From: Rutidosis leptorrhynchoides
Lineage: Eukaryota; Streptophyta; Magnoliopsida; Asterales; Asteraceae
Length of the DNA stretch: 64,000 nucleotides
Direction of reading: 5' to 3'
NCBI RefSeq assembly: GCF_046630445.1
Contig: NC_092342.1
Coordinates: 81,518,001-81,582,000, forward strand
Positions 1 to 9,598 of the stretch are shown here, piece by piece. A program made the position numbers and the translations under genes. The notes beneath the pieces were generated by a model. That model searched no databases, had not been told where the DNA came from, and saw nothing but the letters and a program-made list of their open reading frames with translations. Position 1 is the stretch's first letter, and each line of letters begins with the position of its first letter.

Positions 1-540
1 AATTGGTTGTGTAGATATCAATACCCTAACGAAAGAAAGGAGCTGTATTATTGGTGTCGTAGGATACGGTCAAATGGCGCTATTAATACAATGTTATTCT
101 GTTTAAAGGATATTAATCAACTTAAGACACACGTTAAAATTTAACAAATTTGCACAACTATCGTTAGGGATCGTTAAAAAAAAAAGGACGATTCGGGCCA
201 AAAGTTTTATTTATAGGGCCAACCTTTGTTTAAAAAAAGGTTACGATAAGTGAAACTGAGATAAACCACATGCACGGATCCGTGTAATTTATTTATATTT
301 ATATTTTCTTGAAATAATAATGAAAAATACAAACTTTTACCATATTTTAACAGCAGCAGTGGCGGTGGTTAATCATCAACAGCTCTGTTTTTCATGCAGG
401 CGTGGGCATAAATGCAGGACCTTTGCCATTTATCAAACTTCTCTTACAATTTTCTTTCAAAATAAACATACACCTACTTTTTTTTTTTCCTTAAAAAAAT
501 ACAGTTGCACCTCAAAACACAGTGATCTTAGATTTTGAAG
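1..540. other. intergenic, upstream of bHLH gene
   Basis: No gene is recognised here. The only reading frame of note (320-538, 72 codons) has low-complexity content and no recognisable motif. AT-rich sequence with short A and T runs is the only visible property. The stretch probably holds the distal promoter of the bHLH gene to its right. Confidence 0.4.
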
Positions 541-1246
541 TGAAAAAGATTTGTGGGTTTTGTTGTTAGAATCAAACTGAAGAAAAAGATTTGTGCTTTT
601 TTGTGATTCTTGAAGTGGGTTGAGCAGTACTAAAAGTTGGTCAGATTCTCTGAAAATGGGTATCTTTTTTTTTTTCTTTCCTTTTTTTTTTTAAATCATG
701 CTACTTTTGGTTTGACTGTTTTTCTTTAACTAGGGTTTGGTCAGAATGAAATCATGAACTGAATTAGAGGGCTTATTTATGATACTAACTGAATCAATGT
801 TCTTTTTTCATCTGTTGCTAAATTAACTGCTCTCTGAATACTTCTCTTTTTTTGGTTTTCTGAGCTCATAAATGAGTATTCTTGTCATTGGTTGAGGCAT
901 AATTATTTAGGGATTTAATTTATTGTCACTTTGTTCAATCCCAGTGATTTAATTATTACTAATTTTAAACCTGTTGTTGTGTCTTGAACTCTCATAAATT
1001 TCATGTTTTGGCTTTTTGGTTCATCTTTATTACTTCTATTACATTCAATTTCTCATAGGACAGTTGCCCTTTACCTTTTATTACCTTCAACTTCTTATAT
1101 TAGAGTTTCCTTTTCAGCTTCATTCAAGCTTGTTATAAGATTTGGGGCTTAATTTTTAGTGGTTTTTGTTATTAAAAATTAGGGTTTTTTGTGTTGGTCA
1201 ATCCTTTTGATTTTGACTTTTTTTATTAGGTCAATTTTGAGTGACT
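541..1246 (+). promoter_or_regulatory. bHLH gene 5' leader with a probable leader intron
   Basis: The sequence before the bHLH start codon looks like a transcribed leader. A donor-like GTATCT at 660 follows AAAATGG, and a T-rich tract ending in TTTTATTAG at 1229 is a good acceptor 17 bases before the ATG at 1247. An intron of about 570 bases in the 5' UTR is therefore likely. The transcription start is not placed; the leader probably begins in the 480-600 region. Confidence 0.5.
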
Positions 1247-3637
1247 ATGGCTGGGGATGATGAAATTGAGGGGGGAAACAGAGATGAAGAACAATTACAT
1301 TACAATTCAGCAAATTTACCATCTGATTGGCCATTCAATACCTCTAATGATCTTACAAATACATCAATGAGTATGGTTACTAATCCTACTATTTGGGATC
1401 ACCATAACACAACTTCACAAAATTTAGGTGCTTTTTGTGATATGAATCTGCAAAACAATGGACCCACTTCATCATCTTCATTAGGGTTTAGAAAAGGGAA
1501 TCTTGTAGATGTGTGTTGGGCCCCACCAAATTCTGCTATTAAAAGGGGTGGTGGTATGTTTTTGCCACCACCTGCTGCACCTATGCTTCCTCATAGCTTA
1601 TCTCAGTTTCCAACTGATTCGGGTTTTATCGAAAGGGCAGCGCGGTTATCTTCATTTAGTGTAGGTAATTTTGAAGATATGATAAACCCTTTAGGCAATG
1701 CACCTGAATCATCTTTGATTCCTTATTCGAGTAGACCGGTTCAGGGGCAACCACAAGAGGGTTTTGTTGGGGATGGGTTCAAATCGCCATCTGGGGTCAA
1801 TGATGAAAGTCGACCTAAACAAGGTGGGTCTGGGTTTTCGGGTAACAATAGTGAAGGCGGCGGTGGTCAGGATGAGAATTCGAATGAGGGAATTGGTTCG
1901 AAGAAACGAAGAAGAAGTGATCAGGTATATAATGATGATAATTGATTTTGATTTCTGATTTTGTATTATCATCTAAAATCTGATTAATCTGTTAATTGAT
2001 AGGATACTGAGTACAATCAAACGAAACGATCACCACAAACGCCGAATGAAGCTATAAAGAACAACAATGAAGTTCAACAAAAGGGTGATAATAACTCGAA
2101 TTCGGTTGCTAATAAGTCAAGTGGAAAACAGGGGAAACAGGTATCATCTGATGCAAATAAGGAAGAGTATATTCATGTAAGAGCAAGGAGAGGCCAAGCT
2201 ACCAATAGCCATAGTCTTGCCGAAAGAGTAAGATTTATGTCGATTTGTCTTCTCGTTTTACAGCTGATTATCTATTATTCCATATAGCATATTCACCCTC
2301 AAAATGTTATGCTAAGTATATACATCATGTTATAATGGACTTGTTGTTTAACTTAATGCGATTTAAACGGGTAATAGGTGAGGAGGGAGAAGATTAGTGA
2401 ACGAATGAAGTTCCTACAAGATCTCGTTCCAGGATGTAGTAAGGTTAGTTATTTGAACTTTTGACAGTAAAATTAAACCGAATTTGAAATTGGTTTTCGA
2501 TTTTCAAATTTGAATTCGGTTTCCAGTTTTACTTTTTCGAATTTGGTTCAATCGAAAACTGAATTCAAAACCAATAACTGAAAAACAAATAGATGAACGC
2601 ATCTATCATTACAAACGTGTAAATTGGATTCGAAACACACATAATATTTTACGTAAAAATTATGTATTTAGGAATCAAATGAATAACATTACCATCTTAG
2701 ACATACCACAAACATTAATCTGTAGACATTGCAAATACAAATTAATGTACTTAGTTATTTGAACTTTTGATAGTAAAAACAAAAAAAGTTGGGTTAAATT
2801 TTTCTCATTTCGTTTGATTATTTTTGAAGGTCACGGGCAAAGCGGTTATGCTGGACGAAATCATCAACTATGTACAGTCGCTACAACGACAGGTTGAGGT
2901 ATGATACTATTATAAGTTTATAACTATGAATGATATTTTTTAGTTTCCAATTTTCGAAGATTTTATGAAGCACAAGTTTGACTTTTGCAGTTTTTGTCGA
3001 TGAAACTCGCCACTGTCAACCCTCGGATGGATTTTAATCTCGAAGGACTCCTAGCAAAAGATGTAAGACATATTTTAACATATTATACGTACTTATCTCA
3101 AGTGTTAACTTGTTAGATAAACATATCGTTAATCATTAACGATATTTATAATTATTATAGATGCTTGAATCACGAGGGGGACCTTCTGGTACACTAGGTT
3201 TTGGTCCTGATATGACTATGCCATCTTTTAATCATTCACAAATGGCGATCAATTCACATTTGATGGCTATTGGAGGATATAAAGATCATGCTTCTAATGT
3301 AAGTTATGATTTGTTGACAAATCATAGGGAAAAAAAACACCAGTTTTCGTATGCAAATTATTGATCGGTTTACTGTATTTTTCGAAGACAGGTACCCAGT
3401 TCGTGGGATGACGAGCTTCATAATATCGTCCAAATGGGACTAAATTCTAATACTCCTATCGGTAGCCAAAATTTAGGTATCTTGTTGAAAACTTCTAAGC
3501 ATATTTCATTGATCTCACTTTTGTAAAAAATAAAAATATAATAAATGATTTGAAGATTGAAGATTATATTTAAATTATTTCATTTTGTTGTTTTTGTAGG
3601 GTCTGCACCTCCTGGGCATCTGAAAACTGAACCATAA
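1247..3637 (+). CDS. bHLH49: bHLH transcription factor, bHLH49-like
   Basis: Eight coding exons read in phase: 1247-1924, 2003-2227, 2378-2443, 2830-2898, 2991-3062, 3161-3298, 3392-3476 and 3600-3637, giving 456 codons. The first ATG is 1247 ([10 protein letters not shown]). The N-terminal half is Ser/Asn/Gly-rich and disordered-looking. A basic nuclear-localisation-like KKRRR sits near residues 219-224. The bHLH domain spans about 288-346. Its basic region carries the H296-E300-R304 triad that reads E-box/G-box CANNTG sites, followed by helix 1, the loop VPGCSKVTGKA, and helix 2 [11 protein letters not shown]. The next segment ([12 protein letters not shown]) and the C-terminal end in KTEP match the Arabidopsis bHLH49 group (ACE1), nuclear activators linked to cell elongation and antagonised by IBH1-type HLH proteins. 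The domain and subgroup are clear. Choosing bHLH49 over its close relatives (bHLH62, 74, 78) is inference. The gene looks intact; intron 3 (2444-2829) holds a dispersed repeat. Confidence 0.9.
2461..2756. repeat. dispersed repeat, copy 1 (bHLH intron 3)
   Basis: This block begins with degenerate AATTCGGTTT-type repeats and ends with a segment (2604-2755) containing CATCTTAGACATACCACAAA. The same segment recurs in the same orientation at about 4797-4955. The two copies agree almost base for base over the last 90 bases and less well before that. The family is not recognised; no terminal inverted repeats or target duplications were found. Confidence 0.7.
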
Positions 3638-4379
3638 TCGTTAATATTAGATTTCATTAAACGGGTTCACAAGACTTATTAGAAGAATCCCGGGTCGAGT
3701 CTTTTGGGTCCAGATAACGGGTCATGTAATTAATCAATCTTTGGGTATTCGTTTTTGGTCAATCATCATAACTATATATAAACAGCAAGAGAAGGTGATA
3801 CGCTACGTTGCTTATTAACAACAAATGAGTTTTGTTGACTCGCATTGTAAAGATCGGCATCTGGGTACGTTTTGATATGAAAACTTTGACCACTAGAACA
3901 TTATATTTTGTTAAAAGCTTTTGTTTGTTCGATTATTTAAGCACGAGGGCTATAGAGGAAAATCGTCTATTAACGTTTGTAACTTTGATTGTATTAGAAC
4001 AGTTGCTTAAATATGTATTTGTAATGCTTAAATATGGTTTTAGTAAAAAAACTAAAAATTGATTTGTGACCCCCATTTTTGTCTATTGCCAATTATCTCT
4101 TAGACCCAAGTTCAAGTAGGATCCAGTGTTTTCCATAGTTGGTAGTGCTATTGTCAAGATTTTGATCTTAAAAAGTCAAAAGAAGATGGATTAGTTAGAT
4201 TGCATGGTGATTATGTGTTTGGATTCTTGCATATGCATTTTTCTGCTTGTAGTTCCTATGTATGGACTTTTGTACAGGGAATCTTAGCTCATGGTCTTTA
4301 TGTGTGCTCACTTGAAGCTTTCGATATTTGGTTTCAAATAGATTAATCTGAAAACTGAATCAATGAAATCGAAAAAAAA
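3638..4379. other. bHLH 3' UTR and short intergenic stretch
   Basis: The 3' UTR of the bHLH gene should lie here. No other gene is supported; the 76-codon frame at 3832-4062 is AT-driven and has no recognisable motif. The two neighbouring genes converge on this stretch. Confidence 0.5.
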
Positions 4380-4956
4380 GTCAAGCCAAATTTGAATTCG
4401 GTTTTCGGTTCGGTTTCCGTTTTCATATTGGAATTTGGTCTTCAGCTTTACTATTTCGAATTTAATTTAACTGAAACTGAATTCAAAACCGAATTCAAAT
4501 AATAATATTTTAAATTATCAAGTAATATGGAGTAATATATATAGACAATAACCCGATTTCAAATCCAAAGATAGATTTAAAATTGATTTGTTATGATTAT
4601 CTTGGTTAAATTATGATTATTTTGAATTTTTCAGTTTTAATCAAACCGAATTCATATCAAGTTTCGGTTCGGTTTTGGTTTGTTTTTGAGGTAATTTCGG
4701 TTACTGTTTTACCTTTGCCTCCAAATTTTTCGAGACCCGATAAATTGAATCGATTAACCGAGAAAATTGAAAACTGAACTAATGAACACCAATACCATTA
4801 CAAACTTGTAATTGGATTCCAAACACACAATATTTTACAAAACATATTTTGAAGTAATCAAAATTCTGTATTTAGTAATCAAATGAATAACATACCATCT
4901 TAGACATACCACAAACATTAATCTGTAGACATTAGAAATACAAATTAATGTAACTA
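4380..4956. repeat. dispersed repeat, copy 2 (abuts the SAM-PRXL2 stop codon)
   Basis: The left part (4380-4760) is degenerate GGTTCGGTTTT/AATTCGGTTT sequence. The right part (4797-4955) is the close copy of 2604-2755. The repeat ends about 5 bases before the stop codon of the minus-strand SAM-PRXL2 gene, so it forms the proximal 3' UTR of that gene. Confidence 0.7.
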
Positions 4957-4960
4957 AAAT

Positions 4961-6924
4961 CTATAAAAATGGTTTGGATTCGGTTTTCTTCATTTCATGA
5001 TAATCATAACTGCGTGATGCTATCGAATCTTCACTGTTCAGTTGATGTTCCTGCATAAATAGTACCGAAATTTTAAGGTAACAACCTTACAGCAGCACAA
5101 ATGTGTAACGATAATCGATAGATCAAACTGAATTACCTGCAGTTTTTTACCGATCTCAATGACTTCAGCAAGAGGTGCCCAATCACCAAAATTTCGTTCT
5201 ATAAACTGGTACGCGATTCCGCTTTTTCCTCTACCAACCATAAACAATCCTCCTTTAATCTCGCCTTCTCCTTTAAAGTTTTGCTCGATTCCCATAGCTT
5301 TTGCGCGTTTGTAGTTTGCTCGAGCTCGAGGATTGAATAAAAATCCTGATATGAATTTGTCTTTAAGTAATGATCCTCCCCCAAGAGCTTTAAACAAATC
5401 CATGTTTTTGTCAAAAAGTACAACACCACCCCAGTATCTTGGCCAAAAATCTCTTACCTGTTATCATAGTTTAACGCGTTACTTAACAAGCGAAAGGCTT
5501 TTTCAGGACGAAAGGGACCAAATTCAAAATGATTATCAAACAGGTTATTGTTGTTCAGAACCAAATGCAGTCAGATTCTTTAAATCATTCATATCAGTTA
5601 ACTATATTATCTTAAGTCAGTTGGAATGTTACCTCTGATTCTATTTGTTCATGTAGAACTGCAAACAAATTGATCCCTAGTGCATCAAATATAGGCTTCT
5701 TTGAATAAAGCTTGTGTGCTTCAGCTCTGCACATGATGCACCTATATTCGAATTCAAAAGATTCAAGTTAAAGAAGTAGAAACGCGTGTGATGTTTTTCA
5801 AACGATAAGAAGTTAAAGTTAAGAATTTTTCTAATGAAAGCCCTTATGGCTGTCGTTAAGGTGCAAAAAGGCTTGTACCTTTTAATAACTACTATGTAAA
5901 GGTCAACATTAAACACTTACTTCAACACATTAATGCACCTTAACGACAGCCATAACGGCTTTCGTTAGGAAAATACTGAAGTTAATTACGTACCCAGGCC
6001 TACGAATACATAGGAGTAGTGACGGTTTATCACGCCACAAGTCTGAAATCCGAAAAGGAGGTGTCTTTGTTTTGACCAACCGTTCCATTCCCATCTTATA
6101 CTCGGGCGTTAGTTTCTGAACGGAAACATTCTCGATACTAGAGTATGGTGCCACGTCATCAACTACCGGAGGTGGCTGTATGCAACCACATGCTCTAGGT
6201 TCATCTGGTAAAGAAGCTACAATCCCTTTAAAGATGTACCCTTCTTTTATCTTGAAATCTGCCATTGATTGCTCAATTGTTGCATCATAAGATATAGTAC
6301 TTCTAGTTGACATAGTCTGCAATTTTGGTCTTGTGGACATGCTACTACTGTTTCGTGATGGTGGGACCGTGTGCTTTCGTGCAGGGAGAGAAAATGATGG
6401 TATTGGATCGGGTTCGCACTGTGAGGTCCGGTCCATGAACCGTGCGATATGTCCTCTTTTCATGCCGAATTGTGCCGAAAGATCTGACGTGGCAAGGTTT
6501 AAAAGCTCCGCTAGACATTTTCCTGACGCCTCTAGCCTATCTGCATACATCATCAGCGCTCGATCGTGCAGGTATGATCTGATCTCTAAAGCATCCTTCA
6601 ATAGAACAAGTTTTCATTTTCATATATTAATATTGATATCCAAAGGGCTTATGGCTTAGTGGTTGTCGGTTCGAGTCCTGTTTGGTGGACAAAAAGGGTG
6701 TGTGTTTGTTGTTCTAAAAAATAGCTTTCAGATAGCATAGATTAGGATAGTAATAGTGTTAAAAAGTTTACCTTTTGGGTTCGAGTCATATTAATTGCAG
6801 CCATGTCTTCAGTATTCATAATCTTCAACGTTGGAACATCGTCCCATCCATCGTCTAACAGTTTCGGAAGAAGCTTCTGTAATGATCCGGTTCCCACGAA
6901 ATCTTCCATCATGAAGGAAGCCAT
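4961..6924 (-). CDS. SAM-like repeats fused to PRXL2/FAM213-type thioredoxin-fold protein
   Basis: Five exons in phase on the minus strand: 6924-6772, 6595-5994, 5741-5633, 5457-5137 and 5050-4961, 424 codons. The start chosen is the first ATG (MASFMMEDFVG); the frame upstream has only a TTG. Residues about 14-62 and 66-107 look like two SAM-type helical repeats, which usually bind other proteins. Residues 110-225 form a Ser/Pro-rich linker and a domain lead-in. From about 240 the sequence follows the PRXL2A (FAM213A) peroxiredoxin-like family: RRPGCIMCRAEA with a CxxC pair at C253/C256, then DFWPRYWGGVVLFDK, GEGEIKGGLFMVGRGKSGI and NFGDW. This family has a thioredoxin fold and is thought to act as a thiol antioxidant or redox regulator. 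No clear transit peptide is seen. The last 29 residues are rich in Ser, Lys and Glu, unlike the domain, and end beside a dispersed repeat. The domain call is firm for PRXL2 and good for SAM; the biological role is unknown. Confidence 0.85.
5826..5973. mobile_element. MITE-like inverted-repeat element in intron 2 of the SAM-PRXL2 gene
   Basis: About 40 bp at 5826-5865 is repeated inverted at 5934-5973 with only a few mismatches (core TGCACCTTAACGACAGCCAT), around a 68-bp centre. Length 148 bp and long terminal inverted repeats suggest a non-autonomous DNA transposon. No convincing target duplication was found, so the superfamily is open. Confidence 0.65.
6641..6703 (+). repeat. tRNA-like/SINE-related fragment
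   Basis: CCAAAGGGCTTATGGCTTAG is followed by GTCGGTTCGAGTCC. The first resembles a polymerase III box A region and GGTTCGAGTCC is a good box B, but they are only about 10 bases apart. The 5' end resembles the SINE at 7392-7510 (minus strand). It is probably a deleted copy of the same or a related family, inside intron 1 of the SAM-PRXL2 gene. Confidence 0.45.
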
Positions 6925-7374
6925 TACAAACGTCAAATAACTGTATCACACTTAATCAAATCAATAAGCTTGTATGCCTTATTGCATCATGTATATGTAT
7001 AGTACTTTGAAACAATCAATTTATAATTTATTTAATCTTTGTGACAATATCAATGATGATATTTTGTTAATTACATATAATATACATGGAATGAAAATGA
7101 CATTTTCATTGTTGACTAGTTAAAATGTTAAATATAATGTAGTATAGATGTGCCTGCAAGTTATGGCTACTTGATTAAAATGAGTTTTAAATTCTTTCAT
7201 TTTGGGATATTATGTGATTATTTTCGACTTTTTCATGATAACATATGCTTGAAACCTCTATAACTAAGCTATATGGTTGGCCATTAGTCTGAATTATATA
7301 TTTTAAATCATGGAATCTGGTTTAGTGTAACAGGACAAAACCTTCAAATACCTTTTTGGGCTATGCTGACTGCC
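6925..7374 (-). promoter_or_regulatory. upstream region of the SAM-PRXL2 gene
   Basis: AT-rich sequence with no reading frame of interest. It must hold the leader and proximal promoter of the minus-strand SAM-PRXL2 gene, but no single TATA box can be chosen with confidence. Confidence 0.4.
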
Positions 7375-7527
7375 AATTAGACAAAGATTGTTATTTTCAA
7401 CGGCAAACTCGCGCACCATATATAATTTTACACTAATAACGTCTAAAGCAGGATCGAACCCATGACCTCAATGTCAGAGGGGCTCATCGCTAGGTCAAAA
7501 GCCCTTTGGTAATTAGACAAAGATTGT
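7375..7527 (-). mobile_element. tRNA-derived SINE with 17-bp target-site duplications
   Basis: AATTAGACAAAGATTGT occurs at 7375-7391 and again at 7511-7527, exactly flanking a 119-bp insert. Read on the minus strand the insert starts ACCAAAGGGCTTTTGACCTA, has a box A-like stretch near its start and box B GGTTCGATCCT about 30 bases on, and ends in the A-rich GAAAATA. Long perfect direct repeats plus internal polymerase III boxes are the hallmarks of a SINE mobilised by LINE machinery. The perfect duplication implies a fairly recent insertion. Confidence 0.85.
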
Positions 7528-8267
7528 GATGTGTAACATTTACTCCGAATCTGTTTTTGGTTGGCCTGCACATCTGCAGTCTTCTACTTATTGGAGTATT
7601 AGTTATTACTATTACTTTATGCAACAGAAATGATGACTTGGGGTTGTTTGACAAATGGATTTGTAACATATTCTCCACAGTCACCATTGTGTACCGGCAA
7701 GCCATTTTATAGCATCTATCTAATTGTAGAGAAGTTAAATATTTTATGGATAAGCAGATAAATAAATATTATCATTATTGAGCATAGAAAATACATGTTA
7801 TCCATGTACAAAGTATTATTGTATCTCCAGGTTTTAAAGATTTCATCACTACTGTTTAGAAAAAAAAGTTTTAAATGTTTCCCTGTTCGAGTTATCCTAG
7901 ATGACTAATACAACCCCGTACTTTATACGTAGCCTATCAAGATTACTGCAATTTTCAACCCTTCCCTAACCACCATAAGAATGCATTAAAAGGTTGTCTC
8001 AAATGTAATCGTCAGATTTTCATAGCCAGAGTCTAGAGTAGTCAACATCAACACTAACAAATTTTGATCACATAAAAAAGACATAAAAAATATAAACGAA
8101 AACTGACTTTTGGAAAATTCAATAAGAATCATCAAAGATTTATCACTTAAGTCCACTGTCCAAGCAATCATTTCCGGAAAATAATTTATTGTTTCTTCAA
8201 ATCATTCGCAACTTAAAATTTGCAACATGAATTGTAATATTGTATTATGATATTGTTATCACATTCA

Positions 8268-8268
<1 letters not shown>
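7528..8268. other. intergenic, nothing recognised
   Basis: AT-rich sequence between the SINE and the TA microsatellite. The short minus-strand frames here (7490-7705, 7986-8171) show no family resemblance and no good start context. No RNA gene is seen. Confidence 0.4.

Positions 8269-8340
<72 letters not shown>
8269..8340. repeat. (TA)n microsatellite
   Basis: About 35 perfect TA units. The run ends directly at the left terminus of the fold-back element at 8341, and a shorter TA run (9056-9074) lies at its right terminus, so the element sits inside a TA tract. Confidence 0.95.
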
Positions 8341-8343
<3 letters not shown>

Positions 8344-9055
8344 GTAGGATCAAGAGGGAAGTAACCATTCGGGGGGAAGCGGGGGAAGCAAATACTTTTT
8401 TTTTTTCGTTTTTTGAAAAAACTTTGTTCACGAACATTATAGATGAGATGAAAATATGAACATTTAGTAGAGACACTTTGTGATAAATGTTTTTATTTTG
8501 GCGGGAAAACGCTCGAAGAAGTAATATATAACAATTATCGTGTTTTTCGAGCGTATTTTGAGGTTTTAGCTATTGGGGTTTAGATATTAGGGTTTAGATA
8601 TTAGGGTTTATAGGGTTTAGATATTAGGGTTTAGAAATTTAGGGTTTAGGGTTTAGATTTAGGGTTTAGATTTAGGATTTAGATTGAGTTTTTAACACGA
8701 ACGGTTTAGAGTTTAGGGTTTAGGGTTTGGTGTTTTGGGTTTATGGAATAAACCCAAAACACCAAACCCTAAACCCTAAACCCTAAACTCTAAATCGGGC
8801 TAAATTTTACTTCACAAAACATGGAAAAAAAAAAAGGTTCATATTCTTCACGAACAATATTATCTTGAATATTATTTTTGTCGATCGTTTTCCCGCCTAA
8901 ATAATAACATTCATCACGAAGTGTCTCTTCTAAATGTTCATATTTTCGTGTGATCTTGATGCCGGAAGAAAAAAAATTCAAAAAAAAACGAAAAAAAAAA
9001 AAATTGCTTCCCCCCGCTTCCCCCCGATTGGTTACTTTCACATTGATCCTGCCCC
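8341..9055. mobile_element. fold-back/long-TIR element with telomere-like repeat core
   Basis: The left end GTGGTAGGATCAA and the right end (reverse complement GGGGCAGGATCAA) begin imperfect inverted repeats of about 200 bp. These share AAGTAACCA, CGGGGGGAAGCGGGGG, a T-rich tract with TTCGTTTTTT, AAATATGAACATTTAG and GGCGGGAAAACG. The TA tract on both sides fits insertion at TA. The centre (8575-8800) is made of TTTAGGG-type units, many in the form TATTAGGGTTTAGA, ending in a large hairpin. No transposase frame is present, so it is non-autonomous; the superfamily is not assigned. Confidence 0.8.
8705..8794. repeat. near-perfect hairpin of telomere-like units
   Basis: The stretch at 8705-8743 is repeated inverted at 8749-8794 around the loop TGGAA. 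The right arm holds one TTTAGGG unit more than the left; otherwise the arms match. It lies at the centre of the fold-back element. Confidence 0.9.
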
Positions 9056-9598
9056 TATATATATATATATATATAATATTATAATAAATAGTAATATATA
9101 ATGATAAAAATTAAGAAAAAGGCTAACAGATACTCCGTACAAAATTGTCATTCCTATATGTAAATATAACTGTTAGCTTTCTCAAAGCAAATCTACATTC
9201 AGATAAGTTTAAAGCTTTGCCAATGATTTATCTTCGAAACACTATGTAACTCCTATCTCTTTATTTAGCTCATACAGCTTGATGAACAATGGGACTAGCA
9301 CCAAAAAACCCTAAAACTATAGCCCCCAATAAATACAAACTACTAGTTCTGTAAGTGCTCATCACTTGGTATTGGACTATTGGGCAATTAAGAGCATAAC
9401 CTCGAGTAGTAGTGTCGTTTGAGCCGCGTAATACACACAAAATGTCACCAGATTTACAGTGTGTGCGTTGAGAGGGTGGCTCTAAAATGGCGTGAAACTT
9501 TGAACTTGACATACTTCGACGAGCGTATCATAAGCCACCGACAAAGGTGATCAAAAACAACAAATTGGCAGTCATGAAATAATGTGGTTAGTTAACAC
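9056..9598. other. RPOT 3' UTR and intergenic
   Basis: A TA tract, then AT-rich sequence, then about 400 bases directly downstream of the RPOT stop codon that should hold its 3' UTR. A minus-strand frame at 9512-9270 (80 codons) begins with a good ATG and contains a hydrophobic stretch (YLLGAIVLGFFGAS), but no family is recognised and it is not called as a gene. Confidence 0.4.

Noticed and set aside
320-538. 72-codon frame upstream of the bHLH gene
   Set aside because: Low complexity, no motif, and located in the presumed promoter/leader.
8247-8476. Tyr/Ile-rich frames on both strands
   Set aside because: They arise from the (TA)n microsatellite and its flank.
8575-8800. Telomere-like TTTAGGG array as a chromosome end or fusion site
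   Set aside because: It is short, degenerate, inverted on itself and enclosed by the arms of a fold-back element, with normal gene space on both sides.
9270-9512. 80-codon minus-strand frame downstream of RPOT as a separate small gene
   Set aside because: No family resemblance; it lies where the RPOT 3' UTR is expected. Kept only as a note.
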